The notes below the pieces were generated by a model. That model had not been told where the DNA came from. It did no database searches and saw nothing but the letters and a program-made list of their open reading frames with translations. Shown here piece after piece: positions 1-6,891 of a stretch of 10,382 nucleotides of DNA; within the stretch, counting starts at the first letter, position 1, and every line of letters starts with the position of its first letter. Made by a program: the position numbers and the translations under genes. The stretch is taken from NCBI GenBank assembly GCA_964549595.1, contig CAZJWK010000102.1:1-10382 (forward strand), in the 5' to 3' direction. Origin of the DNA: CAZQQN01 sp964549595. GTDB taxonomy: Bacteria > Bacteroidota > Bacteroidia > CAILMK01 > CAYYUA01.

Positions 1-55
1 GGGTTTTTTCTAAAAAAAGCCACAATGGTTTGCTGATCAGCTTTTAGCTTTTATG

Positions 56-196
56 GGGGGTGGATCAAAAGCCTTTGCACTCTTTAAAATCAAAAAGTTG
101 AGTTTTTTAAAAAGCGTTCACAAGTTTTTTTAGCTACCGTTGATAAGGGCTTTTAAACAATAAAAATTCAAAATTTTTATTGTTTGATCCACCCCC
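56..196. repeat. Branched inverted repeat (three abutting helices)
   Basis: Three helices abut with no unpaired base at the junction. The outer stem pairs 56-66 (GGGGGTGGATC) with 186-196 (GATCCACCCCC), 11 perfect pairs. The second pairs 67-76 (AAAAGCCTTT) with 145-154 (AAGGGCTTTT), 10 pairs including one G-T. The third is a perfect 14-bp hairpin, 155-168 with 172-185, closed by the 3-base loop CAA. The outer arms can also be read as a 14-bp repeat (56-69 with 183-196), which would compete with the inner stems. The outer-arm motif GGGG..TGGATCAA recurs in the fold-back at 10200-10213. No T-run follows the outer stem, so it is not a classical terminator. Confidence 0.7.
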
Positions 197-451
197 AAGA
201 CGTGTGCCCCAAAAAATTCAATAGAAGGGCACGGCCAACCACCCCAATTACAAGTTCTCAACTTAAATAGGTATTTTATTATTAGATCAAAACTTCTCAA
301 AAACATTTCCATAAAATTCATTGTAGAACCATAAAAATGAAACAAGTCACCAATCTTATCCTGCCTGAACGGTTAAAGTAAAGGTGACCAATACCCGATT
401 GGCTTTAAATGAGTCGTTCCTCCTACACTTTTCCAATTGAAAAATTTGGGG

Positions 452-459
452 TTAATTTG
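452..459 (+). promoter_or_regulatory. Possible -7 box of recG
   Basis: TTAATTTG matches the Bacteroidota -7 consensus TAnnTTTG except at its second base and ends 20 bases before the recG ATG. No clear TTTG -33 partner lies at the usual 19-21 base spacing, so this is tentative. Confidence 0.25.
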
Positions 460-479
460 GGCCATTGGATAAGATAACC

Positions 480-2585
480 ATGAGTAAAGAAACCCTGAAA
501 ACCGAGATTGATTACCTAAAGGGCATTGGACCTACCAAGGGTGAATTGTTAAGGGAAGAATTGGGTTTACACACTTTTGAGGATATGCTGATGTTTTTCC
601 CGTTTCGCTATGTGGACCGTTCCAGGGTTTACAAAATAAGCGAAATATCCCCCAATGATGCTTATATTCAGGTTGTGGGAACCGTAACCCATGTGGATGA
701 GGTGCCCATGAAAAAGGGTCAAAAACGGTTAGTGGCAAAGGTCAAGGACGATACCGCTACGCTGGAGCTGGTTTGGTTCAGAGGCGTTCAGTGGCTAAAA
801 GATTATGTGGTGAAAGGACAATCTTATTTGATCTTCGGAAAGCCAAATGTGTTCAAAGGCCGTCTTAACATAGCCCACCCCGAAATGGAACTTTACACGG
901 AAGCCAAAAAGAAGGAAGGTTTGATGGGCTTACAGCCGGTTTATTCTTCCACGGAAAAGCTTAAAAACAAGTCACTGGATTCCGCGAAGATCATGAAGAT
1001 CCAGCAAAACCTTTTGCCAAAGGTTTTACCTGAAATCAAAGAAATTTTTCCCCAATACCTGGTGGAGGCTTTTAAGCTTATTGACCGCCAGACGGCCCTT
1101 AAGCAAATTCATTTTCCGGATCATTTTGAAATGCTTGAAAAAGCCCAAAACCGGTTGAAGTTCGAGGAGTTATTTTTCACCCAATTGAAAATGCTACGGC
1201 AAAAAAAGGAAAGGAGCAAGCTTAAAGGAAACATCTTTGAACAGTTGGGTGCTTATTTCAATAAGTTTTACCATGAAATTTTGCCCTTTTCTTTAACCAA
1301 TGCCCAAAAACGAGTGATCAAGGAAATCCGCCAGGACTTAAGATCCGGGAACCAAATGAATCGTTTGATGCAGGGTGATGTGGGTAGTGGAAAGACCATT
1401 GTGGCCTTGATGGCTATGTTGATGGCCCTGGATAACGAATTTCAGGCAGCGATGATGGCCCCCACGGAAGTTTTGGCCAATCAACATTTCAATACCATTT
1501 ATCAACTGGTTAAAGACATGGATGTCAATGTCAGGCTTTTAACCGGGTCAACCAAAACTGCTCAGAGGCGGGAAATAATGGAGCAGATTGCTAACGGAAG
1601 CTGTCAGATGCTAATAGGAACCCATGCCCTGATCGAGGAAAAAGTCCGCTTTAACCGATTGGGAATGGTGGTGATTGATGAGCAGCATCGTTTTGGGGTG
1701 GCTCAAAGGGCTAAACTGTGGCAAAAAGCAAAGACTCCGCCTCATATTTTAGTGATGACGGCTACTCCCATTCCCCGTACATTAGCAATGACCCTTTACG
1801 GTGATCTGGAGTACTCAGTGATCGATGAGCTTCCGCCAGGACGTAAAACCGTAGAAACCCGGCATGTATATGATAGCAAACGATTACAGGTATTTGGGTT
1901 TTTAAAACAGGTTATTGCAAAGGGCCAGCAGGTTTTCATTGTCTATCCGTTGATTGAAGAATCGGAAACCCTGGATTATCAAAACTTGATGGAAGGTTAT
2001 GAAGCCATTTGCCGGGAATTTCCCCCACCAGATTACCAGGTAGGTATTGTACACGGTAAAATGAAACCCGAAGACAAAGATTATGAGATGGACCGGTTTA
2101 AACGGGGAGAGACGCAAATAATGGTTTCCACTACGGTCATTGAAGTGGGTGTGGATATACCGAATGCAAGTGTAATGGTGATTGAAAGTGCTGAACGATT
2201 TGGTTTATCACAACTTCATCAATTGCGGGGTAGAGTAGGAAGAGGAGCTGATCAGGCTTATTGCATTCTGGTCACGAGCTATAAATTATCAAAGGAAGCT
2301 AAAACCCGGATGGAAACTATGGTGAAAACAAATGATGGTTTTGAATTATCCGAAGCCGACATGAATTTACGCGGCCCGGGTGATATGATGGGTACCCGGC
2401 AGAGTGGTATGCTGGAGTTCAAGATTGCTAATTTGGCTACGGACCAAACCATTTTGAAAGCAGCACGCCAAGCTGCTCAGAAAGTAGTAGAAAATGATCC
2501 CGAGCTAACCAAGCCTGAACACAAAGGTTTTGAAAAATACCTCGGAGAAAAAGAACAGGGCATTCAGTGGAGCCTAATTGCTTAA
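480..2585 (+). CDS. recG: ATP-dependent DNA helicase RecG
   Basis: Encodes a 701-residue superfamily 2 double-stranded DNA translocase that remodels stalled replication forks and branched recombination intermediates in the cytoplasm. An N-terminal HhH-like region (LKGIGPTKGELL) is followed by the OB-fold wedge domain (about 60-150). The helicase core then has Walker A GDVGSGKT (299-306), the DEQH box (400-403), MTATPIPRTLAMTLYGDLEY (motif III and beyond) and motif VI QLRGRVGRG (581-589). GTRQSG (638-643) lies in the TRG-type C-terminal region that couples ATP hydrolysis to translocation. Length and motif order are those of complete RecG. An in-frame TTG at 465 would add five residues; I prefer the ATG at 480, where similarity to the family begins. 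It is transcribed alone, with 219 bases before the next gene, and all key motifs are intact. Confidence 0.97.
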   Translation: MSKETLKTEIDYLKGIGPTKGELLREELGLHTFEDMLMFFPFRYVDRSRVYKISEISPNDAYIQVVGTVTHVDEVPMKKGQKRLVAKVKDDTATLELVWFRGVQWLKDYVVKGQSYLIFGKPNVFKGRLNIAHPEMELYTEAKKKEGLMGLQPVYSSTEKLKNKSLDSAKIMKIQQNLLPKVLPEIKEIFPQYLVEAFKLIDRQTALKQIHFPDHFEMLEKAQNRLKFEELFFTQLKMLRQKKERSKLKGNIFEQLGAYFNKFYHEILPFSLTNAQKRVIKEIRQDLRSGNQMNRLMQGDVGSGKTIVALMAMLMALDNEFQAAMMAPTEVLANQHFNTIYQLVKDMDVNVRLLTGSTKTAQRREIMEQIANGSCQMLIGTHALIEEKVRFNRLGMVVIDEQHRFGVAQRAKLWQKAKTPPHILVMTATPIPRTLAMTLYGDLEYSVIDELPPGRKTVETRHVYDSKRLQVFGFLKQVIAKGQQVFIVYPLIEESETLDYQNLMEGYEAICREFPPPDYQVGIVHGKMKPEDKDYEMDRFKRGETQIMVSTTVIEVGVDIPNASVMVIESAERFGLSQLHQLRGRVGRGADQAYCILVTSYKLSKEAKTRMETMVKTNDGFELSEADMNLRGPGDMMGTRQSGMLEFKIANLATDQTILKAARQAAQKVVENDPELTKPEHKGFEKYLGEKEQGIQWSLIA

Positions 2586-2633
2586 CGCATTACCTGTGGA
2601 CCCGTTTTTTCTGAGTTTAATAAATGATAACAC

Positions 2634-2714
2634 GGTTGGTTTCGTTCGGGGATCCCTTAATAGAAACCACCATAAAGGGGCATTTATGTTTTGCCCTAAT
2701 GGGCTGTTTTTCTT
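2634..2714 (+). terminator. Weak terminator-like region after recG
   Basis: Downstream of recG an imperfect hairpin pairs TGGTTTC (2637-2643) with GAAACCA (2663-2669), around the palindrome GGGATCCC (2649-2656). A second short stem, GCCC (2693-2696) with GGGC (2701-2704), is followed by TGTTTTTC. The T-run suits intrinsic termination, but the 4-bp stem is weak. AGGGGCA (2676-2682) can alternatively pair with TTGCCCT (2691-2697), with a bulge. Confidence 0.35.
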
Positions 2715-2764
2715 AGCTTTTGATTAAGCAGAATAGATTCTAATGAATAATCAGGGTTAAATTT

Positions 2765-2772
2765 TATATTTG
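2765..2772 (+). promoter_or_regulatory. -7 promoter box before secreted protein gene
   Basis: TATATTTG exactly matches the Bacteroidota -7 consensus TAnnTTTG and lies 32 bases before the ATG at 2805. No good TTTG -33 element is seen at the expected distance, so support comes from one box and its position. Confidence 0.45.
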
Positions 2773-2804
2773 CTGAACCAAATGACAAACTAAACGCTTT
2801 CACT

Positions 2805-3323
2805 ATGCACAAAGTATTCAGCTTAGGTTTATTGATCTTATTTTTTTGTCCGGGTTCCGTTGTTGGCCAATCCAAACAACAAGTCTCAGATTTCAGGGAA
2901 ATAAAATGGGGCACTCATAAGGATTCTGTTTTTAGAAACGGTGAAAAAGTGAATTTTAAGCGGGTTAAAAATGGTGTGGAGCCTAATTCCTTTACCATTC
3001 CTAATGACGACATGAATATTGGGACTGTTGAATTCGAGGAGATTCAGTACATATTCAACGAAAATAATAGGTTTAAAAAAGTTTTTCTGCAAGCGGATCG
3101 TAAATTCGTTGAGGATATGAATTTTATCCTGAATTATAAATTTGGCAAACCGGATCGCGAAAGGAAGTTGGGATACGTGAATGTCAAAACATGGAAAATA
3201 GGCGAAGTGGTTTTTACCTTGTCTAAGTTTAAAAATGATAGAAATATTTTTACCCTCACCATTGAGAGTAATTGGGAAAAATCCGCTGAGATACGGAAAA
3301 ATAAAAATGTAGATGATTTTTAA
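2805..3323 (+). CDS. Secreted protein of unknown function
   Basis: Encodes 172 residues. A short basic N-terminus and a hydrophobic segment (about 4-20) form a signal peptide, with likely cleavage near VVG/QS (21/22). Cys15 lies inside the hydrophobic segment without a lipobox, so a lipoprotein is unlikely. The mature part starts with FREIKWGT (30-37), a pattern seen at the start of small exported proteins of several unnamed families. It continues as a mixed, basic domain of probable beta-rich fold (for example VEFEEIQYIF, VKTWKIGEVVFTLSKF). No catalytic motif is visible and I do not recognise the family. It has its own probable promoter (2765-2772) and strong terminator (3353-3395), so it appears monocistronic. 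Probable location is the periplasm or cell surface. Confidence 0.75.
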   Translation: MHKVFSLGLLILFFCPGSVVGQSKQQVSDFREIKWGTHKDSVFRNGEKVNFKRVKNGVEPNSFTIPNDDMNIGTVEFEEIQYIFNENNRFKKVFLQADRKFVEDMNFILNYKFGKPDRERKLGYVNVKTWKIGEVVFTLSKFKNDRNIFTLTIESNWEKSAEIRKNKNVDDF

Positions 3324-3352
3324 GGGCTAAATTTCTTGACTACTTAAAAAAG

Positions 3353-3395
3353 GAGCAAAAGGGACAGCTTTTCAAGCCGTCCCTTTTTTTTGCTC
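3353..3395 (+). terminator. Strong rho-independent terminator
   Basis: AAAAGGGACAGCTT (3357-3370) pairs with AAGCCGTCCCTTTT (3374-3387) across a 3-base TTC loop, with one mismatch (A3366 with C3378), and the 3' arm runs into eight Ts (3384-3391). GAGC (3353-3356) and GCTC (3392-3395) flank it, so it could work on both strands, although only the upstream secreted-protein gene needs it. Confidence 0.92.
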
Positions 3396-3459
3396 ATTTA
3401 CTGTTGTTTTGGTTTATCCCGAATTAAGTAAAAGGTTTGGCCCAACTAAAAGTGATGAT

Positions 3460-3490
3460 TTTGGCTTTTTTTGATTTTTAGCTTATTTTG
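3460..3490 (+). promoter_or_regulatory. Probable promoter of the 3514-6665 gene run
   Basis: TTTG (3460-3463) lies 19 bases upstream of TTATTTTG (3483-3490). The second box differs from the Bacteroidota -7 consensus TAnnTTTG at one base, and the spacing fits the known -33/-7 arrangement of this phylum. It ends 23 bases before the ATG at 3514 and directly follows the strong terminator. Confidence 0.5.
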
Positions 3491-3513
3491 TAAAAAACCA
3501 AAGGCAATTAGCT

Positions 3514-3936
3514 ATGAAAAAGCGCATTTTATTTTTAATGGGTTTTATGATCCTGGGTTTTATGACTAAGGCTCAGCATATTAGCGGTGACGCCGGCAAA
3601 ACCTTTTATGATGATGAAAAAACGATCCTGAAAGAGGTTTATTCCTATAAGACAGTGACAACGCTAAACCCCCGTTCGGGAGAAAGTATGGACAAGGAGA
3701 AAGTGAAGGACGGCCGGTATTTTAAGTATTACCGAAGTGGGGAATTGAAAATTTCGGGTCGGTATAAAGACGGGAAGAAAAACGGGGATTGGAAATACTA
3801 CAACAAAAAAGGCAAAATCAATAAAATCGAAACCTATAAAAACGGAAAACTTGTAGAGACTAATAATGATCCCAAGCAACCAGAAGAGGAAGTGAAGGAT
3901 GCGGATCATATGGAAGAGGAATTGGAGGATGAATAA
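3514..3936 (+). CDS. Secreted MORN/YwqK-type repeat protein
   Basis: Encodes 140 residues. A clear signal peptide (about 1-20, MKK start, hydrophobic core, TKA/QH cleavage) directs export. Residues 66-115 carry two to three repeats of the G.Y..YY..G.l...g.y..GK..G.W.YY pattern, for example DGRYFKYYRSGEL and DGKKNGDWKYYNKKG. These are MORN-type repeats of the kind annotated in databases as YwqK-family antitoxin, a label with little functional meaning for exported Bacteroidota proteins. The C-terminus (about 119-140) is strongly acidic (PEEEV, MEEELEDE). No enzyme motif is seen. It lies 55 bases before polX with no visible terminator, so they are probably co-transcribed. A structural or binding role in the periplasm or outer envelope is plausible but inferred. 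Confidence 0.8.
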   Translation: MKKRILFLMGFMILGFMTKAQHISGDAGKTFYDDEKTILKEVYSYKTVTTLNPRSGESMDKEKVKDGRYFKYYRSGELKISGRYKDGKKNGDWKYYNKKGKINKIETYKNGKLVETNNDPKQPEEEVKDADHMEEELEDE

Positions 3937-3991
3937 CTTACCAAAACCCTGAAAACGAACCTACTTGCTATTTGGATGTTAAAGTCTTACC

Positions 3992-5692
3992 ATGATTAAT
4001 AACCAAGCCATTGCCTCGCTTTTCAAATTAGGAGCATCTTTATTAGAGCTTTACGGGGAAAATAAGTTTAAAATCCGTTCCTATGAAAATGCAGCCAGCC
4101 AGATCAATAATTTGCATGAACCCATTGCAGAAGATCCCGGCAGGATTGAACAAATAGAAGGCATTGGGGAAAACATCGCCAAAAAAATCCGCCAAATTTT
4201 AGAAACCGGTACCTTTGAGGAGCTTGAACGGTTGTTGGAAAAGACTCCTGAAGGGGTTCTGGAATTAATTCAAATCAAGGGGATAGGCCCTAAAAAAATT
4301 GCCACCGCCTGGCAGGAATTGGGGATTACGACCCCCGATGAGCTTTTAAAAGCCGGAAAGGAGGGACGTCTTAAATCCCTTAAGGGGTTTGGCGAAAAAA
4401 CAGAGCGCAATATCAAAGCAGCCCTTGAATTTTACCAGCAAAATAAGCATAACCTGATTTTACCCCATGCGTTTGATCAATACGAATGGCTAAGGGAGGT
4501 GCTTGACAATTCCGGAGAAGTAGAAAGCATTGCCATGGTGGGTCCTTTAAGAAGGCGTGTACCGGTCATACCGTCCCTGGATTTTCAATTGATCCTTAAA
4601 AATACCCGGGCGGCTTTCAGGGAATTTTTAAGTCAATCCCCCTATTTTGCGGAAGGCCATGTGAAGGTTAATGGCAACACGCAGTGGATAGTGAATGAAA
4701 GTGGCATCCCGGTTAACTTTTTTGTGAGTGATAAAACCCATTGGCAGAGGGATTTATTTTTTAATACCGGTGCTTCCTCTTTTGTTAAGAACTACGAGGC
4801 CCTTTGGGAAGAAACCATTGACCATGAGGCCGATTTTTTTGATTTAAAGGGGGAGCCTTATTGGCCTCCTGAAATGCGAGAGGATTATTGGACGGATAAA
4901 AAGATTGATCCCCAAAGGTTGCAGCATTTAATCACTTACTCGGATTTGAAGGGTTGTCTTCATAACCACAGCCAGTTTAGCGATGGTGTCAATACGCTAA
5001 GGGAAATGGCTATTGAATGCCGTAATTCAGGTTTGGACTATTTCGGCATTGCTGACCATTCCAAAGCTGCTTTTTATGCCAACGGATTGGATGAGAAGCG
5101 CCTGGCGGATCAAGCAGAAGCTGTTGATAAACTGAATAGTGAATTGGCTCCTTTTACAATTTTTAAGGGTACAGAAGCCGATATTCATAGCGATGGTTCA
5201 TTGGACTTTGATAAAGAAATCTTAAAAACCCTGGATTTTGTGGTAGCTTCTATCCATACGCCTCTGAAAATGGATGAGGAAAAAGCCACACAACGCCTTA
5301 TCAGGGCGGTGGACAATCCTTTCACGACCATATTAGGCCATATAACCGGCCGATTGTTGCTGAGAAGGGCGGGTTATCCGGTGGATCACAAAAAAGTGAT
5401 TGAAGCTTGTGCGGCCAATGAAGTGGTTATTGAAATCAATGCCAACCCCAGAAGATTGGATATTGATTGGCGCTGGATGGATTTTGCCCTGCAAAAAGGG
5501 GTCATTCTGAGTATAAACCCTGATGCCCATAACCTGGAGGGGATCCGCGATATGGAATACGGAGTAATGGTTGCAAGAAAAGCCGGTGTGCCCAAAGAGT
5601 CCATTCTGAATGCATTTTCGCGGGAAGGGATAGCGGAATTTTTCAGAAACAGAAAGGAAAAAGCCATTGAAGGTACTTATAACACGGTTTAG
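3992..5692 (+). CDS. polX: PolX-family DNA repair protein; PHP nuclease intact, polymerase site degenerate
   Basis: Encodes 566 residues, the usual length of bacterial PolX (family X DNA polymerase fused to a PHP 3'-5' exonuclease), which acts in base excision repair. The N-terminal 8-kDa-like and helix-hairpin-helix region is present (IEGIGENIAKKI, IKGIGPKKIA, LKGFGEKTERNI). In the palm the canonical GS.RR....GDID reads GPLRR (184-188) and PSLDF (194-198). The first catalytic Asp is therefore Ser195, only Asp197 remains, and the third Asp is replaced by Asn242 (PVNFF). TGS of the thumb reads TGA. The C-terminal PHP domain keeps its metal ligands: H324 and H326, D331, D355-H356, E395, H422, H450 in GH.TGRLLLRR, E481, and D511-H513. 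I infer loss of DNA synthesis with retained 3'-5' exonuclease or AP-site processing activity. The stop overlaps the next gene by 26 bases. Confidence 0.92.
   Translation: MINNQAIASLFKLGASLLELYGENKFKIRSYENAASQINNLHEPIAEDPGRIEQIEGIGENIAKKIRQILETGTFEELERLLEKTPEGVLELIQIKGIGPKKIATAWQELGITTPDELLKAGKEGRLKSLKGFGEKTERNIKAALEFYQQNKHNLILPHAFDQYEWLREVLDNSGEVESIAMVGPLRRRVPVIPSLDFQLILKNTRAAFREFLSQSPYFAEGHVKVNGNTQWIVNESGIPVNFFVSDKTHWQRDLFFNTGASSFVKNYEALWEETIDHEADFFDLKGEPYWPPEMREDYWTDKKIDPQRLQHLITYSDLKGCLHNHSQFSDGVNTLREMAIECRNSGLDYFGIADHSKAAFYANGLDEKRLADQAEAVDKLNSELAPFTIFKGTEADIHSDGSLDFDKEILKTLDFVVASIHTPLKMDEEKATQRLIRAVDNPFTTILGHITGRLLLRRAGYPVDHKKVIEACAANEVVIEINANPRRLDIDWRWMDFALQKGVILSINPDAHNLEGIRDMEYGVMVARKAGVPKESILNAFSREGIAEFFRNRKEKAIEGTYNTV
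5653..5669 (+). promoter_or_regulatory. Ribosome binding site and TTG start inside polX
   Basis: AAAGGA (5653-5658) lies eight bases before the TTG at 5667, inside the last codons of polX. It is one of the few Shine-Dalgarno-like sites here and supports the TTG: translation from it gives KVLITRFSSIGDI, the usual very N-terminus of the family, and no nearby in-frame ATG exists. Confidence 0.7.
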
Positions 5693-6665
5693 TTCCATTG
5701 GCGATATTGTGCTTACGACCCCTGTGATTCGTTGTTTAAAGCAGCAATTATCGAATGTAGAGGTCCATTTCCTTACCCGTACCTTTTACCAGGACTTGCT
5801 TCTGGACAATCCCTATATCCATAAAGTTCATGCGTTCAAATCCAATCTGAAGGAAATACTGAATGATTTACAGGCTGAAAAGTTTGATTACATCATTGAT
5901 CTCCAAAAAAATCTGCGCTCCCTTAAACTGAAGTCATTGCTGCGCTTACCGGTTTTGACCTTTAATAAGCTTAACTTCCGGAAATTTTTATTGGTGCATT
6001 TTAAAATTGGTACGCTGCCTCAAGTTCACATTGTAGACCGCTATTTGAAAGCCATTGAACCACTTGGTGTGCGTAATGACGGAAAAGGATTGGATCATTT
6101 TGTTCCGGAGGATGCTGAAGTGGATGTGTCAAACTTTCCCTACGAATTCCGCAATGGCTTCCTGGTATGGGTTATTGGTGCCAAGCATTATACCAAAACC
6201 TTCCCCGAACACAAGATCATAGAGATCCTTAATTATGTCAACAAGCCGGTTGTATTGCTGGGGGGTAAAGAAGACCGGCAAAGGGGTTCCAGGATTGCCG
6301 GGGAATTTTATTACGTTTTAAATAAGTGCGGGGATTATACCTTTAACCAATGTGCTTCTGTCATTAAACAAAGCGAAAAGGTGGTCACCAATGATACTGG
6401 CTTAATGCATATTGCTGCGGCCCTTGAAAAGCCGATAATTTCCCTTTGGGGGAATACCATTCCTGAGTTTGGTATGAGTCCCTATTATGGAGAAGATTCT
6501 GATAAAGCCGAACGCCTTTCCACCATCATCGAAGTGCAAAACTTGTATTGCCGGCCCTGTTCAAAAATTGGTTTTGTCAAGTGCCCGGAAGGCCATTTCC
6601 GTTGCATGCGGGAAATAGATAACGATGAAGTCCTCGCCAAAATCCAGCAAAAGGGAGGAGCTTAA
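5667..6665 (+). CDS. Family 9 glycosyltransferase (heptosyltransferase-like)
   Basis: Encodes 332 residues of the GT-B-fold glycosyltransferase family 9, which includes the ADP-heptose:LPS heptosyltransferases that build the LPS inner core on the cytoplasmic face of the inner membrane. The N-terminus ITRFSSIGDIVLTTPVI is the family signature. The C-terminal nucleotide-sugar site shows VTNDTGLMHIAAALEKPI with N242-D243-T244-G245 and H248. A Cys-rich tail follows: C295, C298, C306, H310 and C313, a pattern I associate with Bacteroidota members of this family. It starts at TTG with a good ribosome site and overlaps polX by 26 bases, suggesting translational coupling. No other LPS gene is in view, so the acceptor sugar cannot be inferred. 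It converges on floA, with 226 bases between. Confidence 0.92.
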   Translation: MKVLITRFSSIGDIVLTTPVIRCLKQQLSNVEVHFLTRTFYQDLLLDNPYIHKVHAFKSNLKEILNDLQAEKFDYIIDLQKNLRSLKLKSLLRLPVLTFNKLNFRKFLLVHFKIGTLPQVHIVDRYLKAIEPLGVRNDGKGLDHFVPEDAEVDVSNFPYEFRNGFLVWVIGAKHYTKTFPEHKIIEILNYVNKPVVLLGGKEDRQRGSRIAGEFYYVLNKCGDYTFNQCASVIKQSEKVVTNDTGLMHIAAALEKPIISLWGNTIPEFGMSPYYGEDSDKAERLSTIIEVQNLYCRPCSKIGFVKCPEGHFRCMREIDNDEVLAKIQQKGGA

Positions 6666-6891
6666 CCCTTTGAGGAAATTTTTAGTTGGGTCACTGAGTA
6701 TTAATTTGGCTAAAAGCATTCTTGCTTGTAAGAAAGCAGGAACCTAAAGCAGTTAAAAAACAATCAAAGTAAACCATTCCCCTGCTGTAATGAACCCCTT
6801 TTACCTTAAGGATTGATCAGCTATATATACAGGGCAAAATTTATCAGTCTTAGGTTTCACCGCTTCTTGCAATCAGAATCAGGCCGGGTCC
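6666..6891. other. Convergent intergenic region, glycosyltransferase/floA
   Basis: No gene is supported here. The only structure I see is a short hairpin, TGCTT (6723-6727) with AAGCA (6734-6738), which lacks a T-run on the + strand and has only a broken T-rich stretch on the - strand. No convincing intrinsic terminator serves either converging gene. Confidence 0.5.

Larger units (their letters stand above)
1..479. other. Gene-free region upstream of recG
   Basis: No convincing coding sequence is present. A 71-codon open frame on the - strand (130-345) resembles nothing I recognise and runs through a perfect hairpin, so I treat it as spurious. The first 200 bases carry a branched inverted-repeat structure, listed separately. 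From about 346 to 475 there are several short inverted repeats: GTCACC (346-351) with GGTGAC (383-388), CCAAT (388-392) with ATTGG (398-402), and ATCTTATCC (353-361) with GGATAAGAT (467-475). The last pair reaches to within five bases of the recG start. The window edge may cut an upstream gene or its terminator. Confidence 0.6.

Noticed and set aside
1..21. T-run/A-run pair at the window edge as a terminator
   Set aside because: The putative stem is almost only A-T pairs with two G-C pairs and the upstream context is missing, so it cannot be supported.
130..345. 71-codon open frame on the - strand upstream of recG
   Set aside because: No recognisable motif, no ribosome site or promoter, and its 3' end runs through the perfect 155-185 hairpin; likely chance.
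409..477. 22-residue leader ORF ending two bases before the recG ATG
   Set aside because: No Shine-Dalgarno, no runs of regulatory codons, and its start lies upstream of the likely promoter box; probably coincidental.
465..479. TTG start five codons upstream for recG
   Set aside because: The ATG at 480 is the more likely start and the extra residues DKIT add nothing recognisable; TTG overlaps the leader repeat arm.
3514..3936. A toxin-antitoxin module based on the YwqK-antitoxin label
   Set aside because: The protein has a signal peptide and no partner toxin gene is nearby; the family label does not show function.
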